The translations under genes were made by a program, and so were the position numbers. From assembly GCF_022430545.2 (NCBI RefSeq), contig NZ_CP092488.2:3472001-3536000 (forward strand): a DNA stretch of 64,000 bases. Direction: 5' to 3'. The stretch comes from Mycobacterium paraterrae (GTDB taxonomy: Bacteria; Actinomycetota; Actinomycetes; Mycobacteriales; Mycobacteriaceae). Of this stretch, positions 7,401 to 16,480 are shown in pieces (positions within the stretch are counted from its first letter, which is position 1; the number at the start of each line of letters is the position of its first letter). The notes beneath the pieces are model-generated. The model did not search any database. It had not been told where the DNA came from and saw nothing but the letters and a program-made list of their open reading frames with translations.

Positions 7401-8453
7401 ATGGTTGTTGTTGGAGCCGATGTTCACAAGCACACCCATACCTTTGTTGCTGTCGACGAGGTGGGGCGCAAGCTCGGCGAGAAGACTGTCAGAGCGGTCA
7501 CTGCCGGGCATGCTGAGGCGGTGATGTGGGCCCGGGAACGCTTTGGCGCCGAGGTGGTGTGGGCAATCGAGGATTGCCGGCATTTGTCAGCGCGCCTGGA
7601 ACGCGACTTGCTGGGTTCTGGCCAAAAGGTGGTGCGAGTACCACCGAAGTTAATGGCCCAAACCCGTGCGTCGGCACGGACCCGGGGCAAGTCTGACCCG
7701 ATCGATGCGCTCGCAGTTGCGCGGGGATTCCTGCGTGAACCCGATCTGCCGGTAGCGTCCCATGATGAGGTGTCCCGCGAGCTGAAGCTGCTGGTGGATC
7801 GCCGGGAAGTTCTTGTGGCACAACGGACTGCAACGATCAACCGGTTGCGCTGGCGAGTTCATGAACTTGATCCCGAGCGCGCCCCCCGTCCTGGGTCGTT
7901 GGATCGCGCTAAACATCGCCTGCTGTTGGGCGCCTGGTTGACGACCGTTCCCGGTCTAGTCGCCGAGCTGGCCCGCGATGAGCTCGCCGACATCGACCGG
8001 CTGACCGAAGCGATCGACGCGCTGGCCAAGCGGATCGGTGCGCGAGTGCGCGCGATTGCCCCGACACTGTTGGCGATGCCCGGGTGCGGGGAGTTGACCG
8101 CGGCCAAGCTCGTCGGTGAGACGGCAGGAGTGACCCGGTTCAAAAGCGAGGCCGCCTTCGCACGGCATGCCGGGGTGGCCCCGGTACCAGTGTGGTCGGG
8201 CAACACCGCCGGTCGAGTCCGCATGACCCGCTCCGGCAACCGACAACTCAATGCCGCCCTGCACCGCATCGCCGTCACCCAAATCCGCCTCGAGGGCCTC
8301 GGACAGACCTACTACCGTCATCGATTAGCCGCAGGCGACTCCAATCCCGAAGCCCTGCGCTGCCTCAAACGCCGCCTCGCCCGCGTCGTCTTCGGCCGCC
8401 TCCACACCGACCAGCAACACCGAACTCAGCCTTGCCAACCGGCAGCGGCTTGA
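7401..8453 (+). CDS. IS110-family transposase (recombinase)
   Basis: This 350-residue protein has the two IS110 domains. The N-terminal RuvC-like DEDD domain begins VVVGADVHKHTHTFVAV and continues through AIEDCRHLSARLERDL to KSDPIDALAVARGFL, supplying the acidic residues. The C-terminal Transposase_20 domain has LLAMPGCGELTAAKLVGE and ends with GRVRMTRSGNRQLNAAL, where the Ser of RSGN is the expected nucleophile. ATG 7401 has AAGGAGG 8 bp upstream and is clearly the start; the open frame extends back to 7350. The sequence looks full length and intact, so the element may be active. Its insertion places a short transposase-to-regulator gap in front of the response regulator. Confidence 0.93.
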   Translation: MVVVGADVHKHTHTFVAVDEVGRKLGEKTVRAVTAGHAEAVMWARERFGAEVVWAIEDCRHLSARLERDLLGSGQKVVRVPPKLMAQTRASARTRGKSDPIDALAVARGFLREPDLPVASHDEVSRELKLLVDRREVLVAQRTATINRLRWRVHELDPERAPRPGSLDRAKHRLLLGAWLTTVPGLVAELARDELADIDRLTEAIDALAKRIGARVRAIAPTLLAMPGCGELTAAKLVGETAGVTRFKSEAAFARHAGVAPVPVWSGNTAGRVRMTRSGNRQLNAALHRIAVTQIRLEGLGQTYYRHRLAAGDSNPEALRCLKRRLARVVFGRLHTDQQHRTQPCQPAAA

Positions 8454-8467
8454 CATAGGAGAAACAC

Positions 8468-9433
8468 GTGAGGGTTTTGCTGGTCGAGGACGAGCCTCGG
8501 CTGTCGGCAACCCTGGCCATGGGACTCAAGGCCGAGGGCTTCGTCGTGGTGTCCGCCCAGACGGGTGTGGAAGGCCTTCACGAAGCGACGGAAAACAGCT
8601 TCGACGTGGTGATTCTCGACATCATGCTGCCCGGTCACAGCGGCTATGAGGTGCTGCGCCGGATGCGAGCCCGCGGAGTGTGGACGCCGGTGCTCATGCT
8701 GACCGCCAAGGACGGGGAATACGACGAGATCGACGCCTTCGACCTCGGCGCGGACGACTACCTGACCAAGCCGTTTTCATTCCGGGTACTCGTGGCGCGG
8801 CTACGCGCACTGGTACGTCGTGGAGCGCCCGAGCGACCGGTGGTGTTGACGGCGGGCTCCTTGTCGCTCGACCCTACTCGGCACACGGTCCATCGCGGCT
8901 CGACGCAGATCGACTTGACGCCAAGGGAATACGGTGTGCTCGAGTACTTCATGCGCAACAAGGACGCGGTGGTGACCAAAGCGCAGATCCTGAGCAACGT
9001 GTGGGACGCCCACTACGAGGGTCCTGACAACGTTGTCGAGGTATACGTCGGTTATCTGCGTCGCAAGATCGATGTTCCCTTTGGTACCAGCACCATCGAG
9101 ACGATCCGCGGAGTCGGTTATCGGCTGTGCCGGCCGACCGTGTTGGCGGCGGGTTCGCTGTCAGTCGACCCCGCCCAACAAACGGTCCGACGCGACTCGA
9201 CCCCGATTGACTTGACGCCACGCGAGTACGGTGTGCTCGAGTACTTCTTGCACAACAAGGGCGCTGTCGTGACCCGGGCCGACATCTTGAGCAACGTGTG
9301 GGGGCCGGATTACGAGGGCCCAGACAACGTGGTCGAGGTCTACGTGGGTTATCTGCGTCGCAAGATCGATGTTCCCTTTGGTACCAACACCATCGAGACG
9401 ATCCGCGGGCTCGGTTATCGGATGTTGTGCTGA
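8468..9433 (+). CDS. Response regulator with two tandem winged-helix DNA-binding domains
   Basis: This 321-residue OmpR/PhoB-type regulator is about 100 residues longer than normal. The receiver domain (1-120) has the acidic pair VEDEP, the phospho-acceptor Asp in VVILDIMLPG and the conserved Lys in YLTKPFSF. It is followed by two complete trans_reg_C domains (about 126-223 and 225-321), each with LTPREYGVLEYF, EGPDNVVEVYVGYLRRKID and an ETIRGxGYR end. The copies are 99 residues (297 bp) apart and differ at few positions, so this is an in-frame tandem duplication. ATAGGAGA precedes the GTG start, only 14 bp after the transposase stop. The gene runs tail to tail into the histidine kinase with a 19-bp overlap. 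The kinase is the likely partner. Confidence 0.93.
   Translation: MRVLLVEDEPRLSATLAMGLKAEGFVVVSAQTGVEGLHEATENSFDVVILDIMLPGHSGYEVLRRMRARGVWTPVLMLTAKDGEYDEIDAFDLGADDYLTKPFSFRVLVARLRALVRRGAPERPVVLTAGSLSLDPTRHTVHRGSTQIDLTPREYGVLEYFMRNKDAVVTKAQILSNVWDAHYEGPDNVVEVYVGYLRRKIDVPFGTSTIETIRGVGYRLCRPTVLAAGSLSVDPAQQTVRRDSTPIDLTPREYGVLEYFLHNKGAVVTRADILSNVWGPDYEGPDNVVEVYVGYLRRKIDVPFGTNTIETIRGLGYRMLC
8843..9433 (+). repeat. 297-bp in-frame tandem duplication inside the response regulator
   Basis: Unit 1 (8843-9139) and unit 2 (9140-9433) each encode a full winged-helix output domain. Anchor points such as GGTTATCTGCGTCGCAAGAT at 9050 and 9347 are identical and exactly 297 bp apart. Divergence is concentrated in the first third of the units (LSLDPTRHTVHRGS versus LSVDPAQQTVRRDS), so the copies have had time to drift or have been partly homogenised. 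Confidence 0.92.
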
Positions 9434-10827
9434 GGAAGTTCTGCCACCACCGTGGTCCCGCCTCCGGACCGGTCGCGGATTGAGACCGTACCGCCGTGCG
9501 CGGCAACCAATTCGGCAACGATAGCCAGGCCCAGCCCGCTGCCGCCGCTACTTCGGGCCCGGTCGGTGTCGAGCCGAACGAACCGCTCGAAAACCCGGCT
9601 CCGGTCCTCCCGAGGTATGCCCGGGCCGTCGTCGCTCACCGAGACCGTGACCATTCCGTCCAGACTGCCGACATCGATGTCGACTCGTGATCTGGCATGG
9701 CGGACAGCGTTGTCCACCAGGTTGCGGACAACCCGTGATAGCGCTGCCGGGTCACCTGTCAGGTGTGTCGGCGACATGGCAGTGTGAATCAAGCATTCGG
9801 CGCTGCGGCGTGCCCGGCTCGCCTCCACTTCGGCGATGTCATCCAGCTGAACCTGCTCGGTGCGCAACACCAAACTTTGCTCGTCGGCCCGTGCCAGGAC
9901 GAGCAGATCTTGGATCAGCGCTCTCATCCGCTGGGCCTCGGGTAGCAGGGTGTTGACCGCGAGTTCGGCATCGAGCAGCTCGGGATGTGCCTGTGCCACT
10001 TCCAATCCGGAGATGATGGTGGCCAACGGGCTGCGCAGCTCGTGAGAGGCGTCCCCGACGAAGCGCTGTTGCGCCCGATGGCCGGCTTCCAGGCGCGACA
10101 GCATCTCGTTCATCGTGACCGCCAGAGCCGAGATCTCATCGCGACTCGCCGGCACCGGAACTCGCTCCGCCAGGTCAGATGTGGAAATTTCCGCCACCTG
10201 GCCCCGGATCGCATCGACTGACTGCAGCGAGTGACGAACGAGCCGGTAGCTCGCCCCTGCGGCCACTGCGGCGATCAACGGGCCGCCGCATGCCAGCAAT
10301 AAGGCGACCGTCCGGGCGGTTGCCTCGACCTCCTCGCTACCGCCGCCGACAATCACGGTGTACTGCCCAGAAGGCGTGCTCACCTTTTGACCGCTGACCC
10401 GCATGTCGTCGTTGGGAACCGCGTCGTCGGGCATTCCTCGGTGCAGGTGCAGGTCGAAATCGCTGGTCGGAACCAGCGGTGTGTCGGGTGCCGCTCCGGC
10501 ACGCTCGACAACCTTGCCGTCGGGCGAGATCAGCTGGATGGCGACGACGTGATGGTTGATGGTCAATAGCTCGCGCTGAAGGGCGTCGGTCGGCTTCGAC
10601 TGCAGGGCTTCGGCGATACTGCGGACCCTGCCCGCGGTCGCATCGTCGACGTCGGTGATCAAGGAGCGGTACAGGATGACATCGAACAGTGCGCCGGCGC
10701 AGGCGAAGGCCAACAACACCACGATGCCGGACACCGCCGCTGAGCGGGCCGAGATGCCTAAGTTGCTGAGAGACGGCAACCGTCCCAGCCAGCCTCGACG
10801 CCACGGCCACACCTTCACACGTGCCAT
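9415..10827 (-). CDS. Two-component sensor histidine kinase
   Basis: This membrane kinase has about 470 residues. A first transmembrane helix (near residues 30-52, SGIVVLLAFACAGALFDVIL) is followed by an extracytoplasmic sensor of about 115 residues, a second helix (VALLLACGGPLIAAVAAG), a HAMP segment, and a HisKA domain with the phospho-His in GDASHELRSPLATI. The catalytic domain has N box NLVDNAVRHA, G1 DDGPGIP and G2 GGSGLGLAIV. ATG 10827 was preferred; GTG 10851 would add eight residues. It is encoded opposite to, and overlaps by 19 bp at the 3' end, the response regulator at 8468. That arrangement is unusual for a cognate pair, but they share the same upstream direct-repeat box. The signal is unknown. 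Confidence 0.93.
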   Translation of the reverse strand: MARVKVWPWRRGWLGRLPSLSNLGISARSAAVSGIVVLLAFACAGALFDVILYRSLITDVDDATAGRVRSIAEALQSKPTDALQRELLTINHHVVAIQLISPDGKVVERAGAAPDTPLVPTSDFDLHLHRGMPDDAVPNDDMRVSGQKVSTPSGQYTVIVGGGSEEVEATARTVALLLACGGPLIAAVAAGASYRLVRHSLQSVDAIRGQVAEISTSDLAERVPVPASRDEISALAVTMNEMLSRLEAGHRAQQRFVGDASHELRSPLATIISGLEVAQAHPELLDAELAVNTLLPEAQRMRALIQDLLVLARADEQSLVLRTEQVQLDDIAEVEASRARRSAECLIHTAMSPTHLTGDPAALSRVVRNLVDNAVRHARSRVDIDVGSLDGMVTVSVSDDGPGIPREDRSRVFERFVRLDTDRARSSGGSGLGLAIVAELVAAHGGTVSIRDRSGGGTTVVAELPQHNIR

Positions 10828-10857
10828 TCTGCGTGAAGTTCTGTGCGCCACCGATAC

Positions 10858-10877
10858 TTCTCAGCGGGTTCTCAACG
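10858..10877 (+). promoter_or_regulatory. Direct-repeat box upstream of the histidine kinase
   Basis: TTCTCAGCG (10858) and TTCTCAACG (10869) are spaced 11 bp apart and match the repeat at 6997-7015. The box lies 31 bp upstream of the kinase ATG and also upstream of the small plus-strand gene at 10966, so it could control either. The matched boxes are the best internal evidence that the regulator controls both halves of the locus. Confidence 0.5.
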
Positions 10878-10965
10878 CCCGTTTTTCAGTCTGGCTCTCG
10901 AACGACAGTAATTGTTCTGGAATCTATTGCCAGGAAGCGTATTTGATCATGAGCGTGTGCTGCAG

Positions 10966-11145
10966 ATGAACGTCGAACAATTGCGTCGCGTGCTCGCCGA
11001 GATCCCGGGCGACATGCCCATCGTCGTCGAGGATTGTCAGATGCGATGGATGGCCAATGCCGGCCTGTACCTGGCGCCGGCGCACATCGATTGCCGCATC
11101 TCGGGCAATAATCTTCGCGCACGTCACCATCGACGTGGAGCCTGA
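10966..11145 (+). CDS. Small conserved-type hypothetical protein
   Basis: This frame encodes 59 residues beginning MNVEQLRRVLAEIPGDMPIVVED, an acidic helix-strand start reminiscent of short mycobacterial hypothetical proteins, followed by a YLAPAHIDCRISGNN segment and a basic tail. The ATG is inside a longer frame open from 10912; the shorter start is favoured because the domain-like sequence begins there. No function is recognised. It lies divergent from the histidine kinase, downstream of the direct-repeat box. The following 175 bp to 11320 contain nothing I can identify. Confidence 0.45.
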   Translation: MNVEQLRRVLAEIPGDMPIVVEDCQMRWMANAGLYLAPAHIDCRISGNNLRARHHRRGA

Positions 11146-11320
11146 CGTGGCACCTCGAACATTTCGTGGCGGTGACGAACGCGGGTCGAACCTGTTGCAT
11201 GCGTGTGTGTTGATCTGCCTGCCAGGCACCGTCGTTCGTAGCGGTGGCGCAATCGAGCCCGGTGCCCGATAGTCATAGAAAGCCTGAACCGCAGGTGACA
11301 GCGTAGGTGGTAGCCGGACA

Positions 11321-13099
11321 ATGGGCGAGGTCTTTCAGTTCCACCGAGAGATCATCGTCTCTGGTGACGATCCGCTGGCCAACACCATCATCGAGGAACT
11401 GCGGGGTGCCGGGGCCCGCATCATCAGAATCAGCTCGGCCGCCGAACTTCTGGCCGCCGGTGTACACCGGGCACGAGCGGTCGTCTGTGCCGGATCCAAT
11501 GACGCACTGAATCTCGAGATCGCGTTGCTGGCTCGCAGATACAGCCCGAACGTCCGGGTGGTGGCCCGCATCGGCGATAACGTCCTAGGTGATGCCGTTG
11601 CCGCGGTCAGCGGTCCGGGCGCCATCCTGAACGTCGCAAGACTCGCGGCGCCCTCGGTGGTCGAGGCGGTGCTGTGCCGCAATGCGCACCAGTTCGCCAC
11701 GGCCGGAATCGAATTCGTAGTGTGGGGTTCGGAGGTACGCAAGGCCGGGACGCTACGCGAAATTTACGGTGACTTGGCACCGGTCGCCGTGGTCCATGCC
11801 GAGAACTCGCCTAACCCCGGCGAGGTGGTGCCGTGTCCGGGGCGCGACCAGCAGGTCTACGCCGGTGACTGGACATCGATGATCGGCGTGAAAGACGAGC
11901 TCGAAGCTCGCGGAATCAAGGTGCCGTCGTGGACGGCGACGCGTTCGCGCAACTCCAGAATTCGACACGTCATCGATGCCCTGCGCGCCATGCGGCATGA
12001 CGTCCATCCGCTGTTGGTGCCCTCGCTGGTGGGCTCGCTGGTGTTGATGCTCGGCTCGACAGCCATCGTCCGCTTCGCCTACCTCAACCCGAGGATGAGC
12101 TGGCTCGACGCCTTCTATTTCACGTCGGAGACGATCTCGAGCGTTGGCTTCGGTGATTTCAGCTTTGCCCAGCAGTCTTCGATGCTGCGGTTGTTCGCCA
12201 TCGGGTTGATGTACGGCGGCGTGACGGTCAGCGCCATCCTGGTCGCCTTGATCGCCGACCTGCTGCTGTCGCGCCGATTTCTTCATACCGCCGGACTGCG
12301 GCGCGCGCGCCGGATGCGCGACCATATCGTCGTCGTCGGGATGGGCTCGACAGGGATTCGAGTCGTCACCGATCTCACCACTGCCGGCTATGACGTGGTG
12401 GTCATCGAGCAGGACGAGAACAACCGGTTCCTGCCTACTTTGGCCGACCTCGACGTGCCGGTGATCTTCGGCGACTCCACGTCGCGCTCGACGCTGGAAT
12501 CGGCGCGCAGCGATCGTGCCCGCGGAATCGCGGTGGTGACTCAGGACGACATGGAGAACATCCGGACCGGCATCGTCTTGTTGGAGATGTTGGGGTCCGA
12601 CACCGCTGTGCCCATCGTGCTACGGGTGCAGGGCCGTGCGCTGAGCGCCGCGGTGCGCGATCAGTTCGGGTTCGAAAACGTGCGTTCCATCGTCGATTTG
12701 GCGGCGCCGTGGTTCATCGGAGCCGCGATGGGACTGAAGGTATTAGGTACGTTCTGGGTCGGTCAGCGGTCATTCATGGTCGGCGCCATGCTTGTCGCCG
12801 AAGGCAGCGAACTCGACGGTCTGCGCATGGTCGACATGTCGACGCAGACCCGGGTCATTGCGGTCACCCGTCCGGAGGGGCCAGTGAGCTTGCGTCCTCG
12901 CCGCAACTCGCAGTTGCGAGCCGGTGACACCGTGTATCTCATCGGCCCGTATCGCGAGCTGATCGCGACCCTTCGCAAGGGTCAGCCGCCGCCGCTGACC
13001 GCGATCAATGGTGAGAGTGCGGTGGCACTTGCCGCGGCCCGGTCCACGCGACGGCCCGCAGTGCGCCTGCCGAGGTGGGCGCCCGACCCGGTCGAGTGA
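11321..13099 (+). CDS. Two-RCK potassium channel / TrkA-N domain protein
   Basis: The 592 residues are arranged as an N-terminal Rossmann RCK-like domain (about 8-140, glycine motif altered: VSGDDPLAN), a two-helix ion-channel pore (about 225-312), a second RCK domain with a canonical nucleotide-binding start (HIVVVGMGSTGIRVV, from about 335), and a C-terminal TrkA_C-like segment (about 480-555). The pore filter reads SSVGFGDF (SVGFGD at about 274-279), a variant of TVGYGD. The protein should form a K+-selective or related channel in the membrane, gated by NAD(H) or ions. The layout of RCK before and after a two-TM pore is uncommon but known in actinobacteria (family knowledge). Its stop abuts that of glnA. 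Confidence 0.88.
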   Translation: MGEVFQFHREIIVSGDDPLANTIIEELRGAGARIIRISSAAELLAAGVHRARAVVCAGSNDALNLEIALLARRYSPNVRVVARIGDNVLGDAVAAVSGPGAILNVARLAAPSVVEAVLCRNAHQFATAGIEFVVWGSEVRKAGTLREIYGDLAPVAVVHAENSPNPGEVVPCPGRDQQVYAGDWTSMIGVKDELEARGIKVPSWTATRSRNSRIRHVIDALRAMRHDVHPLLVPSLVGSLVLMLGSTAIVRFAYLNPRMSWLDAFYFTSETISSVGFGDFSFAQQSSMLRLFAIGLMYGGVTVSAILVALIADLLLSRRFLHTAGLRRARRMRDHIVVVGMGSTGIRVVTDLTTAGYDVVVIEQDENNRFLPTLADLDVPVIFGDSTSRSTLESARSDRARGIAVVTQDDMENIRTGIVLLEMLGSDTAVPIVLRVQGRALSAAVRDQFGFENVRSIVDLAAPWFIGAAMGLKVLGTFWVGQRSFMVGAMLVAEGSELDGLRMVDMSTQTRVIAVTRPEGPVSLRPRRNSQLRAGDTVYLIGPYRELIATLRKGQPPPLTAINGESAVALAAARSTRRPAVRLPRWAPDPVE

Positions 13100-14536
<1,437 letters not shown>

Positions 14537-14628
14537 GGATCACCCCTTTGCTTGACTGAACCGCGCCGCGGCGGGATGCCACCATTCACGCACGCCGGGC
14601 GGCTTTCCGCATCCGGGACGAAGGGTTG

Positions 14629-15372
14629 CTAGGTCACATCTTTCCTGGGGGTGTCGGCGGTGACTCCGCCGTCGACGACGAACTCCGCGCCGGTCGAGTA
14701 CGACGACTCGTCGCTGGCCAAGAACAGCACGAAATGTGAAACCTCGATCGGCTCAGCGGGACGGCCGAGCGCCGACTTGACGATGTCATCGGGGAAGTGG
14801 GCGGTCATCGGAGTCCGCACCAATCCGGGGTGGATCGAGTTGACCCTGATGTTGTAGCGCCCGAGTTCGAGAGCCGTCGATTTGGTTAGTCCGCGCACCG
14901 CCCACTTCGACGCGACGTAGGCATGCGCAAAGGGCGCGCCGCGCAAGCCTTCGATCGACGAGACGTTGATGATCGAGCCTCCGCCGGCGTCGATCATCGG
15001 GTCGACGACGGCCTGAGTGCCCAGGAAGGTGCCGGTCAGATTCACGTCCAAGGTGTGTCGCCAGCGTTCGAGCTCGAACTTGCGCACAGTCTTGCGGCCC
15101 GCCACGCCCGCGTTGTTGACCAGCACGTTGAGCCGCCCGAATCGGCGAACGGTCTCGGTGACCGCAGCGGTCCACTGCTCGGGCTGGGTGACGTCGAGAT
15201 GTAGATAGTGCGCGTCGTCGCCGAGTTCCGTTGCGACAGCGTCACCGTCGTCGTCGAGGATGTCCGCTACGACGACCTTGGCTCCTTCGGTGATCAACAA
15301 GCGAGCGTGCTCGGCGCCCATGCCGCGGGCTCCGCCCGTGATCAGTGCGACTTTGCCGTCGACTCGTCCCAC
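14629..15372 (-). CDS. SDR oxidoreductase (hydroxysteroid-dehydrogenase-like)
   Basis: This 247-residue classical short-chain dehydrogenase has the cofactor motif TGGARGMGAEHA, then NNAG, the catalytic Ser in INVSSIEG and the Tyr-Lys pair in YVASKWA. An Asp at the end of strand 2 (VVADILDDDG) favours NAD(H). The GARGMGAEHA start and the GGSIINVSSIEGL segment are typical of the 3-alpha/20-beta-hydroxysteroid dehydrogenase branch (Rv2002-like), so a steroid or hydroxyacyl substrate is likely but unproven. It lies downstream of the exported-protein gene 15391-15645 in the same direction, with an 18-bp gap. Confidence 0.88.
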   Translation of the reverse strand: MGRVDGKVALITGGARGMGAEHARLLITEGAKVVVADILDDDGDAVATELGDDAHYLHLDVTQPEQWTAAVTETVRRFGRLNVLVNNAGVAGRKTVRKFELERWRHTLDVNLTGTFLGTQAVVDPMIDAGGGSIINVSSIEGLRGAPFAHAYVASKWAVRGLTKSTALELGRYNIRVNSIHPGLVRTPMTAHFPDDIVKSALGRPAEPIEVSHFVLFLASDESSYSTGAEFVVDGGVTADTPRKDVT

Positions 15373-15390
15373 CGAGGTCTCCCAGGTGGC

Positions 15391-15645
15391 TCAGCCGCCG
15401 TATGTCGGGCCTTGCACGCCGTTGGTCCAGGTCGTGCTCTTGTTGCCGATGGTGCAGGTTTCCTGCAACTGCGCATCCTGCCCGAAGTGCGCGCTCACCT
15501 GGCTCTGGGTGTAAGTACCGCCTTGGGCTTTGCAGTGGTCCTCGATGTCAGTCTGTGCGTGAGCCAACGGTGCGGCCAGGATCATCGCCGCCGCCGGAAT
15601 GCCGAAAGCCGCCACACGCAAGACGCGGAAGTCCGGACGTTTCAT
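15391..15645 (-). CDS. Small exported hypothetical protein
   Basis: This 84-residue product has a clear signal peptide: basic start MKRPDFRVLR, hydrophobic core, and an Ala-rich cleavage site at about APLAHAQ. The mature part is about 54 residues with two cysteines (EDHCKAQGG and ETCTIGN) that could form a disulfide. It belongs to a short-exported-protein type common in mycobacteria; I cannot assign a function. It is immediately upstream of the SDR gene and in line with two other exported proteins. Confidence 0.65.
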   Translation of the reverse strand: MKRPDFRVLRVAAFGIPAAAMILAAPLAHAQTDIEDHCKAQGGTYTQSQVSAHFGQDAQLQETCTIGNKSTTWTNGVQGPTYGG

Positions 15646-15715
15646 GTTTCTCCATTGCTCTGTGGAACTGACGGCGCCAGCTTACCGGCCGCGCAGCCGT
15701 TGTCGGGGTGGTCGA

Positions 15716-16429
15716 TCAGGCCGGTGGCGTCGGTGTCATCGACCCGATCGAGTAGGTCTCGTGACCGGTCGGATAGCCACCACCGTCGGTCGCGATATGG
15801 ACGTGGTCGTAGTGGTTGGCGGTCTCGTTGCCCATGTTCGCGGTCCAGCTCGGCTTGCCCACGCCGGGATAGATCTTTTGTCGCCAGATGATGTGGTCGA
15901 TACCCCACCGTTTGGCGTTGGCCAGCGCGTACCCGGCGATCTGGTCGCCGAGCTCGATGCCTTCAGGGGAGTTGTGATTCGGGATCATCACGTCAATGGC
16001 CAGCCCGCTGGGGTGCCAGCGCAATGCGTCCTGGCGGTACCCGCCGATCGTGGTGATCTGGGGAAACAGCAGGCTGATGGCGCGGGCCGCCCAGATCGTC
16101 TTGACCTGTAGACCGTTCTCGGGAGCGACGCCGGCCGGCAGCGCGAACGTGAAACTTTGCGCCGCGACGGGCGCGTCGGCCGTCAGCGATTTCATCTCGG
16201 CAGGACTGGCCAGCCGCAGCGGCGGCGCCGGGGACGGCGGTGCGGTGGGCGACGGTTGTTGATGGGCGACCGGGCTGGCGCTGGGCGCCGCCGCGACCGG
16301 CTTGCGGTCACAGCACGGCGTCTCGGTGTTCTGGGCGTAGATCATCCCGGCGGCAACGGCGAGCGTCGCCCCGAAGGCTAACCAGCGGCCCCGTCCGTCG
16401 GTCGACCGGCTTGCACTCACGAGGTGCAC
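15716..16429 (-). CDS. Exported peptidase-M15-like protein
   Basis: This 237-residue protein has an N-terminal hydrophobic segment (about 16-31), a Pro/Ala/Ser linker (45-75) and a C-terminal globular domain. That domain carries the zinc-site pattern of M15/VanY-like peptidases: RWHPSGLAIDVMIP supplies HxxxxxxD, and YDHVHIA supplies the terminal HxH. The M15 or ARB_07466-type domain is found in cell-wall enzymes that cut peptidoglycan peptides, so it probably acts outside the membrane. A CC pair lies just after the membrane segment. GTG 16429 is used; GTG 16420 is also possible. A perfect 24-bp palindrome touches the start codon, so transcription is probably controlled there. Confidence 0.75.
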   Translation of the reverse strand: MHLVSASRSTDGRGRWLAFGATLAVAAGMIYAQNTETPCCDRKPVAAAPSASPVAHQQPSPTAPPSPAPPLRLASPAEMKSLTADAPVAAQSFTFALPAGVAPENGLQVKTIWAARAISLLFPQITTIGGYRQDALRWHPSGLAIDVMIPNHNSPEGIELGDQIAGYALANAKRWGIDHIIWRQKIYPGVGKPSWTANMGNETANHYDHVHIATDGGGYPTGHETYSIGSMTPTPPA

Positions 16430-16453
16430 CTTAATGCCTGGTCAGGCATTAAG
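16430..16453. promoter_or_regulatory. 24-bp perfect palindrome at the start of the M15-like gene
   Basis: CTTAATGCCTG and CAGGCATTAAG are exact 11-bp inverted arms around GT. The site ends at the GTG start of the 15716-16429 gene. There is no T tract, so it looks like an operator rather than a terminator. No regulator gene lies directly beside it. Confidence 0.5.
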
Positions 16454-16480
16454 TGTCAAATTCGGCCAGGCTTGTCGGGG

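Larger units (their letters stand above)
7124..8456 (+). mobile_element. IS110-family insertion sequence (ends approximate)
   Basis: A DEDD/serine transposase gene (7401-8453) is preceded by about 275 bp without genes and followed almost at once by a response-regulator gene. IS110 elements lack obvious terminal inverted repeats and do not always duplicate target DNA, so the ends cannot be fixed by eye. The left end is placed where the COG4705-like frame breaks (about 7124). The right end lies between the transposase stop and the regulator start (8454-8467). The long left non-coding end and minimal right end fit the IS110 subgroup rather than IS1111. Confidence 0.65.
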
